A stretch of 64,000 bases of DNA from Streptomyces sp. TBY4 (GCF_024213195.1 NZ_JANAVF010000001.1:620001-684000), one strand, 5' to 3'; positions 51,526 through 60,330 are shown, counted from the first letter of the stretch. The notes: a model not told the origin generated them from the letters alone. Translations and numbers: made by a program.

Positions 51526-52550
51526 CTGTGACGAACACCCTTGAGATCGAGGGCCTGCGGCTGCACCTGCCGGGAGCGGTCCGGCCCGTCCTCGACGGCG
51601 TCGGGCTCACCGTGGGCCCCCGGGAGACCGTGGCCCTGGTCGGGGAGTCCGGCTCGGGCAAGAGCCTGACCTCGCGCAGCGTGCTGGGGCTGCTCCCCGA
51701 AGGGGCCCGTACGGAGGGCGAGGTGCGCGTGGCCGGGGACGACGTCCTCACCATGTCGCCGGGCCAGTTGCGGGTGCTGCGCACCAGCACGGCGGCCATG
51801 ATCTTCCAGGACCCCCGGGCGGCGGTCAATCCGATGCGCCGCGTCGGCGACTTCCTCACCGAGAGCCTGCGGCTGAACGCCAAGGCGACCAAGGCGGTCG
51901 CCGAGGAGCGGGCGGTGGCCATGCTGGAGGCCGTCGGCCTCACGGCGGCCGTGCTGCGCAAGTACCCCGGACAGCTGTCCGGGGGCATGCTGCAGCGGGT
52001 CGTGATCGCGGCCGCCCTGATGGGCGACCCGGCCCTGATCCTCGCCGACGAACCCACCACGGCGCTGGACGTCACCTCGCAGGCCGAGGTGATCGGCCTC
52101 CTCGGCGATCTGCGCGAACGCTTCGGGACGGGGCTGCTGTTCGTCACGCACGACCTGGGCCTCGCCGCCGCGATCAGCGACCGGGTGTACGTGATGTACG
52201 CGGGCCGGATCGTGGAAACGGGCCCGGCCGCCGAGCTGTTCGCCCGCCCCCGCCACCCGTACACGGCGGCCCTGCTGAACTCCACCCCGCGCCTGGACGC
52301 ACCCCGCGGGCGGCTCGCCGCGATCGAGGGCCGGCCGCCGAGCCTGCGGGAGGAGCTGACCGGATGCCCCTTCGCCGCGCGCTGCGTGCTCGCGACCGAG
52401 GTGTGCACGCGGGAGGCGCCGGCCCTGCTGCCGGTCGCCGGGGAACCGGACCGGCTCGCCTCCTGCCACCACGGCGAGCTGATCGCCGTACAGGAACGCG
52501 AAGGGGAGCAGGCCCGGGTGAGCACGGAACGAAAGGGGCTCCACCCATGA
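51522..52550 (+). CDS. ABC transporter ATP-binding protein (DppD-like)
   Basis: A 342-residue ATPase. Walker A GESGSGKS near residue 42, signature QLSGGMLQR, Walker B ALILADEPTTALD and the H-loop VTHDLG are intact. The C-terminal Cys-bearing oligopeptide/dipeptide extension (GCPFAARCVLATEVC) assigns it to the Opp/Dpp group; in relatives such Cys can bind an Fe-S cluster. Overlaps its neighbours on both sides by 4 bases. Confidence 0.94.
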   Translation: MTVTNTLEIEGLRLHLPGAVRPVLDGVGLTVGPRETVALVGESGSGKSLTSRSVLGLLPEGARTEGEVRVAGDDVLTMSPGQLRVLRTSTAAMIFQDPRAAVNPMRRVGDFLTESLRLNAKATKAVAEERAVAMLEAVGLTAAVLRKYPGQLSGGMLQRVVIAAALMGDPALILADEPTTALDVTSQAEVIGLLGDLRERFGTGLLFVTHDLGLAAAISDRVYVMYAGRIVETGPAAELFARPRHPYTAALLNSTPRLDAPRGRLAAIEGRPPSLREELTGCPFAARCVLATEVCTREAPALLPVAGEPDRLASCHHGELIAVQEREGEQARVSTERKGLHP

Positions 52551-53386
52551 GCACCGCCACCGGCACGAGCGCCGGCACCACCGCCGCCGCGACGAAGACC
52601 GTCCTGGAGGTCCTGGGCCTGCACCGGACCTACGGCAGCGTCCGGGCCGTGGACGACGTGTCGTTCCGGCTGGCCGAGGGCGGCTCCCTGGGCATCGTCG
52701 GGGAGTCCGGTTCGGGCAAGACGACCACGGCCCGCATCGTGGTGGGCCTGGAAACCGCGGACGAGGGCCGGGTGCTGATCCACGGCCGCGACCGGGGCGA
52801 TCACGCGCGCGGCAAGGCGCGCCGGCTCGCCCGGGCCCGTGAGATCCAGATGGTCTTCCAGGACCCCTTCCTCTCCCTGGACCCGCGCACCACCGTGGGC
52901 GCGGCCCTGCGGGAGACCCTCGCCCTGCACTTCCCCGGCACCGACCACGCGCGCCGGATCACCGAACTGCTCGACCAGGTCGGCCTCGGCTCCCGCGAGG
53001 CGGACGCACTGCCCCGGCAGCTGTCGGGCGGACAGCGCCAGCGCGTGGCGATCGCCCGCGCGCTGGCGGTCGAGCCGGCCGTCCTCGTCCTCGACGAGGC
53101 GGTGGCCGCCCTGGACGTCTCGGTGCAGGCGCAGATCCTGAACCTGCTCTTCGACATCCGCGAACAGACAGGAATCGGCTACCTGTTCATCACCCATGAC
53201 CTCGGCGTCGTGCGCTGCGTGACCGATGACGTGATCGTCATGCGGGGCGGCCGGATCGTCGAGTCGGGGCCGACGTCACAGGTGCTCGCCGACCCCCAGC
53301 ACCCTTACACGCGCCTGCTCCTGGAGTCCGTACCCCGTCCGGGGTGGGACCCGGGGAGCATCGCCGCCGCGCGCCGCGCCCTGTGA
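52547..53386 (+). CDS. ABC transporter ATP-binding protein (DppF-like)
   Basis: A 279-residue ATPase. Walker A GESGSGKTT near residue 53, QLSGGQRQRVAIARAL signature, VLVLDEAVAALDVSVQAQ as Walker B (Glu followed by AVAALD, where many have PTSALD) and ITHDLGVV. It lacks the long Cys-containing tail of the DppD-like partner. Last gene of the overlapping transporter set; a strong hairpin follows. Confidence 0.94.
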   Translation: MSTATGTSAGTTAAATKTVLEVLGLHRTYGSVRAVDDVSFRLAEGGSLGIVGESGSGKTTTARIVVGLETADEGRVLIHGRDRGDHARGKARRLARAREIQMVFQDPFLSLDPRTTVGAALRETLALHFPGTDHARRITELLDQVGLGSREADALPRQLSGGQRQRVAIARALAVEPAVLVLDEAVAALDVSVQAQILNLLFDIREQTGIGYLFITHDLGVVRCVTDDVIVMRGGRIVESGPTSQVLADPQHPYTRLLLESVPRPGWDPGSIAAARRAL

Positions 53387-53389
53387 GGG

Positions 53390-53419
53390 GGGCCGCGGGC
53401 GCGTCGGCGCCCGCGGCCC
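53390..53419 (+). terminator. Hairpin terminator after the ABC transporter
   Basis: A 13-base-pair perfect GC stem with a GTCG loop starts 3 bases after the dppF-like stop. It separates the transporter operon from the third agmatine deiminase. There is no U-tract, as is common in Streptomyces. Confidence 0.75.
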
Positions 53420-53494
53420 ATCGGTTCACCCGCTCACCCGCTCACCCGTTCCACGCAATTCGCGCATCCACGTCGGACTGATCGGAGATCAGAG

Positions 53495-54640
53495 ATGAAC
53501 GAGCACGTCGTAGGGAAGCTGGACAGACGAGGGTTCCTGGCCGCGGCCGGCCTCACGGCCGCGGGCGCCGCACTGGCATCGGTGGGCGGGCAGGCCTTCG
53601 CGGCCGGCCGTCCTGCCGCCGCGGCGGCCGCCGGGTCCTACTTCGTACCGTGCGAGACCGTCCGGCACACCCGGACCTGGATGGCGTGGCCCGACCGGAC
53701 CGCGATCTGGGGCAACAAGCTCGCGGGGGTGCAGGCGAACATCGCGCTCATCGCGAAGACCATCGCGAAGTACGAGCCGGTCGTGATGCTCGCCAACCCG
53801 GCGAGCGTCTCCAAGGCGAAGAGCGCCTGCGGGACGTCGGTCACCGTCATCAGCTCGATCCCCGTCGACGACTGCTGGATCCGTGACAGCGGACCGGTGT
53901 TCCGCGTCAACGGGGCGGGCGGCGTGGACGCGTTCGGCACCAACTTCAACGGCTGGGGCAACAAGCAGAGCCACGCCAGGGACGCCCTGGTGGCGGGCCG
54001 GGTCGCCGCCTACGCCGGGGTGGCCTTCAGCACCGCCGCGTTCGTCGGCGAGGGCGGCTCGGTGGAGACGGACGGCGCCGGCACCCTCATGGCCACGCGC
54101 AGCTCCCTCATCAACTCCAACCGCAACCCCAACATGAGCCAGGCGCAGCTGGAGGCGGGCATGTGCGCCGCCTACGGCGCGTCCAAGGTGATCTGGTTCA
54201 AGGGCATCTACGGCCAGGACATCACCGACGACCACGTCGACGCCACCTCCCGGTTCCTGGAGGAGGGCCGGGCCATGGTGCAGATGCCGCTCGCGAGCGA
54301 GAACGACATCTGGGCCAAGGACGCGCGCGAGCAGTACCAGATCCTGTCCACCTCCACCGACGCCCAGGGCAGCCCGATCTCGGTCACCAAGCTCCAGGGC
54401 CCCGACTACAACAAGATCCGCTCCACGAACCCCGACTTCGTGGCCTCGTACGCCAACTACTACGTGTGCAACGGCGCGGTGATCTCCTCGCAGTTCGGCG
54501 ACTCCACGGCCGACGCGGCGGCCAAGGCCACCCTGCAGCGGCTCTTCCCGGGCCGGGTCGTCGTGCAGCTGAACACCGACAGCCTGGGCGCGGGCGGCGG
54601 CGGCATCCACTGCGTGACCCAGCAGCAGCCGGCGGCGTAA
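53495..54640 (+). CDS. Secreted agmatine deiminase / PPAD-like enzyme, copy 2
   Basis: A 381-residue PAD_porph family enzyme, closely similar to the secreted copy at 41882. A Tat signal is at the N-terminus (LDRRGFLAAAGLTAAGAALA). Catalytic Asp lies in DCWIRDSGPVF, His in DDHVDATSRF, and Cys at about 373 in GGGGIHCVTQQ. It shares NGWGNKQ with the other secreted copy. ATG with GGAG upstream. A terminator precedes it, so it probably has its own promoter in the 75 bases between. No copy of the TetR palindrome is seen there, so its control may differ from the other two deiminases. Confidence 0.88.
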   Translation: MNEHVVGKLDRRGFLAAAGLTAAGAALASVGGQAFAAGRPAAAAAAGSYFVPCETVRHTRTWMAWPDRTAIWGNKLAGVQANIALIAKTIAKYEPVVMLANPASVSKAKSACGTSVTVISSIPVDDCWIRDSGPVFRVNGAGGVDAFGTNFNGWGNKQSHARDALVAGRVAAYAGVAFSTAAFVGEGGSVETDGAGTLMATRSSLINSNRNPNMSQAQLEAGMCAAYGASKVIWFKGIYGQDITDDHVDATSRFLEEGRAMVQMPLASENDIWAKDAREQYQILSTSTDAQGSPISVTKLQGPDYNKIRSTNPDFVASYANYYVCNGAVISSQFGDSTADAAAKATLQRLFPGRVVVQLNTDSLGAGGGGIHCVTQQQPAA

Positions 54641-54657
54641 CCGCCTCCCCGACCCGT

Positions 54658-54686
54658 CCGGCCCCCCGCTGTCCGCGGGGGGCCGG
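54658..54686. terminator. Terminator hairpin between convergent genes
   Basis: A perfect 12-base-pair stem (54658-54669 with 54675-54686) and a five-base loop TGTCC lie 18 bases after the deiminase stop and before the end of the convergent SnoaL-like gene. It can serve both directions. Confidence 0.85.
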
Positions 54687-54719
54687 TTCGGCTCGGCTTG
54701 TCCTACGGTTCAGCTCGTC

Positions 54720-55130
54720 CTACGGGGCGACGTCGTCCCAGGCCATCGCGCTCATCCGCCAGCCACCCGGGGTCCGTACGTACTGGGTGGTCTTGTGTCC
54801 GGTGCCCTCGAACCAGGCCCCGTCGAGGTATCCGGACTTGCGGTACTCGCTGAACCGGTGCGCGATCGAGCCGAAGACCTCGGTCCGCTCGGCGACCTCC
54901 CACTCGCGGAACTCCGTCAGCGTCCCGTCGGTGAGGATCTTCTCCCGCGGCTCGATGAAGCCGTCGAGGTCGTAGATCACGGGCTCGGCCCCGACGTTCT
55001 TGATGATCATCCCCTGCGGGATGAACACCTCCCGGATGGCGCCCAGATCCGGCCGCCCGCCTCCGGCATTGGTGAACGCACCGAGGAAGACGCTCATCAA
55101 CCGGTCCAGCTCGGCCTTGACTTCGGACAC
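54720..55130 (-). CDS. SnoaL/NTF2-like protein of unknown function
   Basis: A 136-residue cone-shaped NTF2-fold protein by pattern: an N-terminal helix (ELDRLMSVFLGAFTNAGGGR), a curved sheet segment with VIYDLDGFIEPREKIL, and terminal strands ending TTQYVRTPGGWRMSAMAW. The family covers ketosteroid isomerase-like enzymes and binding proteins, and the active-site residues cannot be assigned here. GTG 55130 has GGGAGG seven bases before it; a longer in-frame start at 55175 is less likely. It is alone on its strand. Confidence 0.75.
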   Translation of the reverse strand: MSEVKAELDRLMSVFLGAFTNAGGGRPDLGAIREVFIPQGMIIKNVGAEPVIYDLDGFIEPREKILTDGTLTEFREWEVAERTEVFGSIAHRFSEYRKSGYLDGAWFEGTGHKTTQYVRTPGGWRMSAMAWDDVAP

Positions 55131-55210
55131 GCATACCCTCCCGAGGGCGAAGATTCCCGGCCGATCTTCGCCCACCCCCGCCAGGAGGGCAATGCCCCTC
55201 CGGAAACACT

Positions 55211-55241
55211 TCAGGCCCCCTGCGAACCGCAGGGGGCCTGA
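55211..55241 (-). terminator. Terminator downstream of tRNA-Leu
   Basis: A 14-base-pair perfect stem (from T55211 to A55241) with an AAC loop lies 7 bases beyond the 3' end of the minus-strand tRNA. It is positioned to end the tRNA transcript. Confidence 0.8.
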
Positions 55242-55248
55242 TCATGTG

Positions 55249-55333
55249 TGTCCGAGGGGGGACTTGAACCCCCACGCCCGATAAAGGGCACTAGCACCTC
55301 AAGCTAGCGCGTCTGCCATTCCGCCACCCGGAC
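55249..55333 (-). tRNA. tRNA-Leu (anticodon GAG)
   Basis: The minus strand folds into an 85-base class II tRNA. The acceptor stem GTCCGGG pairs with CTCGGAC (one G-U pair), with discriminator A. The anticodon stem CTAGC/GCTAG closes the loop TTGAGGT, giving anticodon GAG for CTC codons. A long variable arm (TGCCCGATAAAGGGCG region) is the leucine/serine class hallmark. The T-arm is GGGGG-TTCAAGT-CCCCC. The 3' CCA is not encoded, as is usual in actinomycetes. Confidence 0.96.
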
Positions 55334-55477
55334 TAGGTGGTCGGCCCCGGTTTCCCGCGGCGACATGGACAACAATAGCAAAGGTTCGGCGGGGTTCCGA
55401 CCAGGTATTTCGCCCGGGCCCGGTCCGACGCGCCGCGCTGACCTGCGGGCATGCCCGGGGGCGGGTCGCGCGGTGCG

Positions 55478-55498
55478 GGCGAGACGTTGCGTCTCGCC
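55478..55498 (-). terminator. Hairpin after the 153-residue secreted protein gene
   Basis: A nine-base-pair stem GGCGAGACG/CGTCTCGCC with a TTG loop lies 3 bases past the stop of the minus-strand gene, in terminator position. Confidence 0.65.
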
Positions 55499-55501
55499 GC
55501 T

Positions 55502-55963
55502 CTAGGACTCCGCGTTCGCGCGCTCGCCCGCCACCAGGTCCTCCTTGTGCTGCCAGGCGTAGAGGGTGCCCCCGTCCACGTAGCCGTCGTACGTGCCGCA
55601 GCGCAGGCCCGCCCGGGACCGGGCGTCCTTCGGGAACCAGTCCGCCTGGAGCTGGACCTCCTTGGCCCCGGACGTGGGGGCCGGGGTGCACCGGGCCGGG
55701 GGCTTACCGTCCGGGAGGGTCGCCCTGAGCAGGCGCTCGCCGCCCGTGGTCTTCATCGAGTACCGGACCGCCCCCGCATCGTCCGGCAGCCAGCGCGGGA
55801 CGGAGGGGCGCTTCGACTTCGCCTCGGCGCCGGTCGCGTACGCGCTCGTCTCCTGGTGCCGGTTCGCGAGCCACTCGTTCGCCGCCGGTACGGCGATCGC
55901 GGCGGCGACCCCGAGGGTGAGGACGGCTCCGGCGGTGGTCAGGGCGATGCTCTTGCGGCTCAT
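55502..55963 (-). CDS. Secreted or membrane-anchored hypothetical protein
   Basis: A 153-residue protein not recognised as a family. It starts with a Sec-type hydrophobic segment (SIALTTAGAVLTLGVAAAIA) that is either a signal peptide or an anchor. The outer part has two Cys (in PPARCTPAP and LRCGTYDG) that could form a disulfide. ATG 55963 was selected for the GGGAG upstream and the clean signal sequence. An in-frame ATG at 56005, sitting on a GGAGG, would add 14 basic residues and cannot be excluded. Coding is supported by frame and signal peptide; the role is unknown. Confidence 0.65.
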   Translation of the reverse strand: MSRKSIALTTAGAVLTLGVAAAIAVPAANEWLANRHQETSAYATGAEAKSKRPSVPRWLPDDAGAVRYSMKTTGGERLLRATLPDGKPPARCTPAPTSGAKEVQLQADWFPKDARSRAGLRCGTYDGYVDGGTLYAWQHKEDLVAGERANAES

Positions 55964-56182
55964 GATGCGCTTTGCTCCCGTAGCTCTCGGATTGCGTGGT
56001 TTCATCCTCCGAGGCTCCGGCCACCGATCCATCAGCCCGCCGGGCGGGATCGGCGTACCCCTCAGGTCGCACGGCGGGGCTCGGGGGGCTCCCGGATGCT
56101 GATGCTCGTGGCCGCGCTCATGACGAAGGCCCGCGCCGCCGGACCCGTGACGGGTGGCGGCGCGGGCCTCCGGGCCGGGCCG

Positions 56183-57124
56183 TTACGGGCAGCTGATGAC
56201 CTGGCCGGCGTAGGAGAGGTTGCCGCCGAAGCCGAAGAGGAGGACGGGCGCCCCGGAGGGGATCTCACCGCGCTCGACCAGCTTGGACAGGGCCATCGGG
56301 ATGGAGGCGGCCGAGGTGTTGCCGGAGTCGACCACATCGCGGGCGACGACGGCGTTGACCGCGCCGATCTTCGCGGCGAGCGGCTCGATGATCCGCAGGT
56401 TCGCCTGGTGGAGGACGACTCCGGCCAGGTCCTCGGGGGTGATCCCGGCCTTCTCGCAGACCTTGCGGGCGAGCGGGGGGAGCTGGCTGGTGGTCCAGCG
56501 GTAGACGGACTGGCCCTCCTGGGCGAAGACCGGCGGCGAGCCCTCGATGCGGACCGCATTGCCCATGGCGGGCACCGAGCCCCACAGGACCGGGCCGATG
56601 CCGGGCTCCTCGCAGGCCTCCACGACGGCCGCGCCGGCGCCGTCGCCGGTCAGGACGCAGGTGGTGCGGTCGCTCCAGTCGGTGATCTCGGTCATCTTGT
56701 CCGCCCCGATGACCAGGGCCCGGGTGGCTGCGCCGGCCCGGATCGCGTGGTCGGCGGTGGCCAGGGCGTGGGTGAAGCCCGAGCAGACGACGTTGATGTC
56801 CATCACGGCGGGGCTGGAGCCCATCCCGAGCTTGGCCGCGACGCGCGCGGCCATGTTGGGGGAACGGTCGATCGCGGTGGAGGTGGCGACGAGGACGAGG
56901 TCGATGTCGTCCGGGGTCAGACCGGCATTCGCGAGGGCCTTGCCGGCGGCCTGGTAGGCCAGCTCGTCGACCGGCTCGTCGGGTCCGGCCATGTGCCGGG
57001 TCTTGATCCCGACGCGCGACCGGATCCACTCGTCGTTGGTGTCCACCATGGTGGCGAGGTCCTCATTGGTGAGCACCTTCGAGGGCTGGTAGTGCCCTAG
57101 CGCCACCACGCGTGAACCGGTCAT
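56183..57124 (-). CDS. Beta-ketoacyl-ACP synthase III family enzyme (KAS III / FabH-like)
   Basis: A 313-residue condensing enzyme that starts fatty-acid or polyketide chains from acyl-CoA. The catalytic triad is visible: Cys at residue 114 in INVVCSGF, His in VLHQANLRI (about 242) and Asn in [10 protein letters not shown] (about 272). [16 protein letters not shown] is the family N-terminal signature. It lies alone, not next to the acpP/fabF/fabD cluster that houses the main FabH in Streptomyces, so it is probably a secondary copy with another acyl preference. A run of GGGGG lies before the ATG. Confidence 0.92.
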   Translation of the reverse strand: MTGSRVVALGHYQPSKVLTNEDLATMVDTNDEWIRSRVGIKTRHMAGPDEPVDELAYQAAGKALANAGLTPDDIDLVLVATSTAIDRSPNMAARVAAKLGMGSSPAVMDINVVCSGFTHALATADHAIRAGAATRALVIGADKMTEITDWSDRTTCVLTGDGAGAAVVEACEEPGIGPVLWGSVPAMGNAVRIEGSPPVFAQEGQSVYRWTTSQLPPLARKVCEKAGITPEDLAGVVLHQANLRIIEPLAAKIGAVNAVVARDVVDSGNTSAASIPMALSKLVERGEIPSGAPVLLFGFGGNLSYAGQVISCP

Positions 57125-57329
57125 GGGCGGGGTCCCCCCTTGTAAGGCAGTCAGGATGTACCAGCTTTGCCTGCTACCGATGGGTACAGGGGCGCGTGAC
57201 CCAACAGGATTCAGTGCCCGGAATTTGGAGCTTCCCGAGGGTCTTCAAGCCGGGAAGGGGTCACGAAGCGGATCCGGGACAATGGGTGCTTCAGGGGTAC
57301 GCCAAAGACAGAACAGGTGGACTGATCAC

Positions 57330-58163
57330 ATGGGACGGGTCACCGAACGCCGTCGCGTCGTCCGGGTCCGGAACGGCGTGGCGGGGGCCCGCGCGGACAC
57401 CCTGGTGGCCGAGGAGCCGCTGGAGATACGGCTCAACGGCAAACCGCTGGCCATCACGATGCGCACTCCGGGCGACGATTTCGCGCTGGCCGTGGGCTTC
57501 CTGGCCAGCGAGGGCGTGCTCGGCTCGGCGTCGGACGTCCGGGCGGTGACCTACTGCGAGGGCGCCGCCGAGGACGGAACCAACACCTACAACGTGGTGA
57601 ACGTACAGCTCGCCGCGGGGGTTCCGGTGCCGGACATCACGCTGGAGCGGAACGTCTACACCACCTCCTCGTGCGGTCTGTGCGGGAAGGCCAGCCTGGA
57701 CGCGGTGCGCACCGCGACCCGGTTCCCGGGGCTCGCGGACGATCCCGTACGGGTGAGCGCGCGGCTCCTCGGAGAGCTGCCGGACCGGCTGCGCGAGCGG
57801 CAGAAGGTCTTCGACCGCACGGGCGCCCTGCACGGCGCCGGGCTGTTCTCCGCGGACGGCGAGCTGATCGACGTACGGGAGGACGTGGGCCGGCACAACG
57901 CGGTGGACAAGATCGTCGGGCGGGCGCTGCAGGCCGGGCGGCTGCCGCTGGCGGGCACGGTCCTGCTGGTGTCGGGGCGGGCCTCCTTCGAACTGGCGCA
58001 GAAGGCCGTGATGGCGGGCATCCCGGTGCTGGCGGCCGTCTCCGCCCCGTCCTCGCTCGCGGTGGACCTGGCGGTGGAGTCGGGGCTGACGCTGGTCGGG
58101 TTCCTGCGGGGCGGGGACATGAACATCTACGCGGGCGAGGAGCGGATCGACCTGACGGCGTGA
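57330..58163 (+). CDS. fdhD: Formate dehydrogenase accessory sulfurtransferase FdhD
   Basis: A 277-residue FdhD, which passes sulfur from a cysteine desulfurase to the molybdenum cofactor of formate dehydrogenase. The essential CxxC is at residues 115 and 118 ([14 protein letters not shown]). [14 protein letters not shown] and [20 protein letters not shown] bind the cofactor nucleotide. The ATG at 57330 follows AGGTGG. No formate dehydrogenase subunit is in the window. A hairpin lies downstream. Confidence 0.95.
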   Translation: MGRVTERRRVVRVRNGVAGARADTLVAEEPLEIRLNGKPLAITMRTPGDDFALAVGFLASEGVLGSASDVRAVTYCEGAAEDGTNTYNVVNVQLAAGVPVPDITLERNVYTTSSCGLCGKASLDAVRTATRFPGLADDPVRVSARLLGELPDRLRERQKVFDRTGALHGAGLFSADGELIDVREDVGRHNAVDKIVGRALQAGRLPLAGTVLLVSGRASFELAQKAVMAGIPVLAAVSAPSSLAVDLAVESGLTLVGFLRGGDMNIYAGEERIDLTA

Positions 58164-58189
58164 GCCGCGGGGCGGGGGGCGCGCGGGGC

Positions 58190-58216
58190 GGCGGGGGCCG
58201 TCGTGCGGCCCCCGCC
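58190..58216. terminator. Terminator hairpin after fdhD
   Basis: An 11-base-pair perfect stem (58190-58200 with 58206-58216) and a TCGTG loop lie 26 bases after the fdhD stop and before the end of the convergent small secreted protein gene. Confidence 0.75.
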
Positions 58217-58248
58217 CCTGTCCGGCCCCCGCCCTCGCCCCGGACCGG

Positions 58249-58518
58249 CTACTTGTCGGCCAGGTGCCCCGCGCCGGTGTGCGCGGTGCCCGCCGGAGCC
58301 TCGATGGTCTGGCTGTACGGGTTGTCCTTGGACGCGGGCTCGATCTTCTTCGCGGCCACGTGCGGGGTGCCGGCCGGGGCCTCGACCGTGCGGCTGTGGG
58401 CGGAGCCCTGCCGGGCCGTGCCGTTGCCGTTGTCCGCGGCGTGGGCGGCCCCGCCGAGGGCGAGGGTGCCGAGCAGGGCGGCGGCGGAGACGGCGGCGAT
58501 GCGCTTGTTGAGCTTCAT
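58249..58518 (-). CDS. Small secreted protein with duplicated EAPAGT motif
   Basis: An 89-residue exported peptide. The signal peptide is residues 1-27 (NKRIAAVSAAALLGTLALGG, then AHA before the mature chain). The mature ~60 residues contain two copies of a short unit, SRTVEAPAGTPHVA and SQTIEAPAGTAHTG, about 27 residues apart. No Cys, no known family. AGGGAG is well placed before the ATG. The role is unknown; a small cell-wall or signalling peptide is possible. Confidence 0.8.
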   Translation of the reverse strand: MKLNKRIAAVSAAALLGTLALGGAAHAADNGNGTARQGSAHSRTVEAPAGTPHVAAKKIEPASKDNPYSQTIEAPAGTAHTGAGHLADK

Positions 58519-58644
58519 GAGGGGCTCCCTGGTGGTTCGTGGTGCGTGGGTTCTTCGCTGACACCCAGAACCTAGAAGAACCGGACATTTCCTCGCTCTA
58601 ACGCTTTCCGCCCCCGCGCCCCCTCCGCCCTTACGGCGCCCCGA

Positions 58645-59076
58645 TCAGCGCTTGCGGCGGCCCCGCCGGGAGGCGGGCTCGGCCGGCTTGGGCTCCGGGG
58701 GGTCGATGCGGTGGAGGTCGAGGGTCGCCGGGAGCGGGGTGGCGCCGGGGCCGCCAGCTTCGGCCCAGGCGATGATCTCGTCGGTGGCGGTGTCGTCCAG
58801 GGCCCAGCCGAACCAGACCGCGCGGGCACCCCGGCGGCGGGCCTCCGTGGTGGGCTGGACCACGATGACGTTGGCCTGCGCGCAGGGGCCGAGGCAGTCG
58901 GTCGTACGGACGGCCAGGCGCCCGTCGGAGGCCTCCGCGGCCTCGCGCAGCCGGGCCAGCTGTCCCGCGTGGTCGGTACCGGGGTTCTTGCGGGGGTCAC
59001 CGCAGCAGCAGCCCCGGCAGACCACCAGGGTGCAGGGGCGCGGGGCGTGGGCGGAGAGCGGGCATATCCAGGTCAC
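58645..59076 (-). CDS. Thioredoxin-like [2Fe-2S] ferredoxin domain protein
   Basis: A 143-residue protein with the Cys pattern of the thioredoxin-like ferredoxins: LVVCRGCCCGDPRKNPG (Cys 20, 23-25) and a second cluster TTDCLGPCAQANV at about 60-68, which together can hold a 2Fe-2S cluster for electron transfer. The C-terminal part is Pro/Arg-rich. Start GTG 59076. It lies 9 bases after the stop of the BASS transporter gene on the same strand, so it is probably the second gene of that operon. Confidence 0.85.
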   Translation of the reverse strand: MTWICPLSAHAPRPCTLVVCRGCCCGDPRKNPGTDHAGQLARLREAAEASDGRLAVRTTDCLGPCAQANVIVVQPTTEARRRGARAVWFGWALDDTATDEIIAWAEAGGPGATPLPATLDLHRIDPPEPKPAEPASRRGRRKR

Positions 59077-59085
59077 TACCGCACG

Positions 59086-60264
59086 TTAGCGGGCCTGCGG
59101 GACCGGGTGTTGGGGGGTGTGCGAGACCTCCGCCACATGCCCGGCGGCGAGTTCGTGCTGTTCCGGGGCGTGCGCGTCCTGCGGGGCCTGCGTGTCCTCC
59201 GCGGTGTACGGGTCCCGCGCGCGGCGGCGGGCCAGGACCGCGCAGACCATCAGCTGCATCTGGTGGAAGAGCATGAGCGGCAGCACGGCGAGGCTCGCCT
59301 GGGCGCCGAACAGCACGCTGGCCATGGGCAGTCCGGCGGCCAGGCTCTTCTTCGACCCCGCGAACTGGATGGCGATCCGGTCCTCGCGGGTGAACCCGAG
59401 GCGCTTGGCCCCGTACCAGGTGACGAGCAGCATCACGGCGAGGAGCAGCGCCTCCACGGCCATCAGCCCGCCGAGGCGCGGGAGGCTGACCTGGCGCCAG
59501 ATCCCGGCGACCATGCCCGCGCTGAAGGCGGTGTAGACGACGAGCAGGATCGAGCCGCGGTCGACGTAGCCGAGGACCTTCTTGTTGCGGACGAGGAAGC
59601 CGCCGATCCAGGGGCGCAGGGCCTGGCCGAGGAGGAAGGGCAGGAGCAGCTGGAGGACGATCTTGAGCAGCGAGTCGAGGGAGAAGCCGCCCGCGCTGCC
59701 GCCGAGCAGGCCGGCGGCGAGCAGCGGGGTCAGGAAGATGCCGATGAGGCTGGAGAAGGAGCCCGCGCAGATCGCGGCGGGGACGTTGCCGCGGGCGATC
59801 GAGGTGAAGGCGATGGAGGACTGGATGGTGGAGGGGACCAGGCAGAGGAAGAGCAGCCCGCTGTAGAGGGGCGGGGTGAGGACGGCCGGGACCAGGGCGT
59901 GCGCGGCGAGGCCCAGGAGGGGGAAGAGCAGGAAGGTGGAGGCGAGCACGGTGAGGTGGAGCCGCCAGTGGCGCATGCCGTCGACGGCCTCGCGGGTGGA
60001 GAGCCGGGCGCCGTAGAGGAAGAACAGCAGGGCCACCGCCGCGGTGGAGGCGGCCTCGGCCACGGAGGCGGCCGCGCCGCGGGCGGGCAGCAGGGCGGCG
60101 AGGCCGACGGTGGCGAGCAGACCCATGATGAAGGGGTCCACGGGGAGCCGGGCGGGAAGGTGCGGGCGGCGGCGCATGCGGATGCTCACTTGCTGAGGTC
60201 GGCGGGAGGGCGGGCGGGCATGGACGGGCAATGGCCCCTCCATCTTCGGCGGCGCGACGGTCAT
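59086..60264 (-). CDS. Bile acid:sodium symporter (BASS) family transporter
   Basis: A 392-residue membrane protein with about ten helices. FLYGARLSTREAVDGMRHW, LCLVPSTIQSSIAFTSIARG and IQFAGSKKSLAAGLPMASV belong to the YfeH/BASS type, whose members move organic anions with Na+. The ~35 residues before the first helix are basic and poorly conserved, so the start could be GTG 60186 or an ATG in between; ATG 60264 is the longest. The C-terminus is His/Gln-rich. Divergent from a LysR regulator, which probably controls it. Confidence 0.88.
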   Translation of the reverse strand: MTVAPPKMEGPLPVHARPPSRRPQQVSIRMRRRPHLPARLPVDPFIMGLLATVGLAALLPARGAAASVAEAASTAAVALLFFLYGARLSTREAVDGMRHWRLHLTVLASTFLLFPLLGLAAHALVPAVLTPPLYSGLLFLCLVPSTIQSSIAFTSIARGNVPAAICAGSFSSLIGIFLTPLLAAGLLGGSAGGFSLDSLLKIVLQLLLPFLLGQALRPWIGGFLVRNKKVLGYVDRGSILLVVYTAFSAGMVAGIWRQVSLPRLGGLMAVEALLLAVMLLVTWYGAKRLGFTREDRIAIQFAGSKKSLAAGLPMASVLFGAQASLAVLPLMLFHQMQLMVCAVLARRRARDPYTAEDTQAPQDAHAPEQHELAAGHVAEVSHTPQHPVPQAR

Positions 60265-60330
60265 CGGGAAACCCGTACACCGCTCTCACTGTCATCACGG
60301 AACATGATGAGCGGGGGTAGGGTGGGCGGT

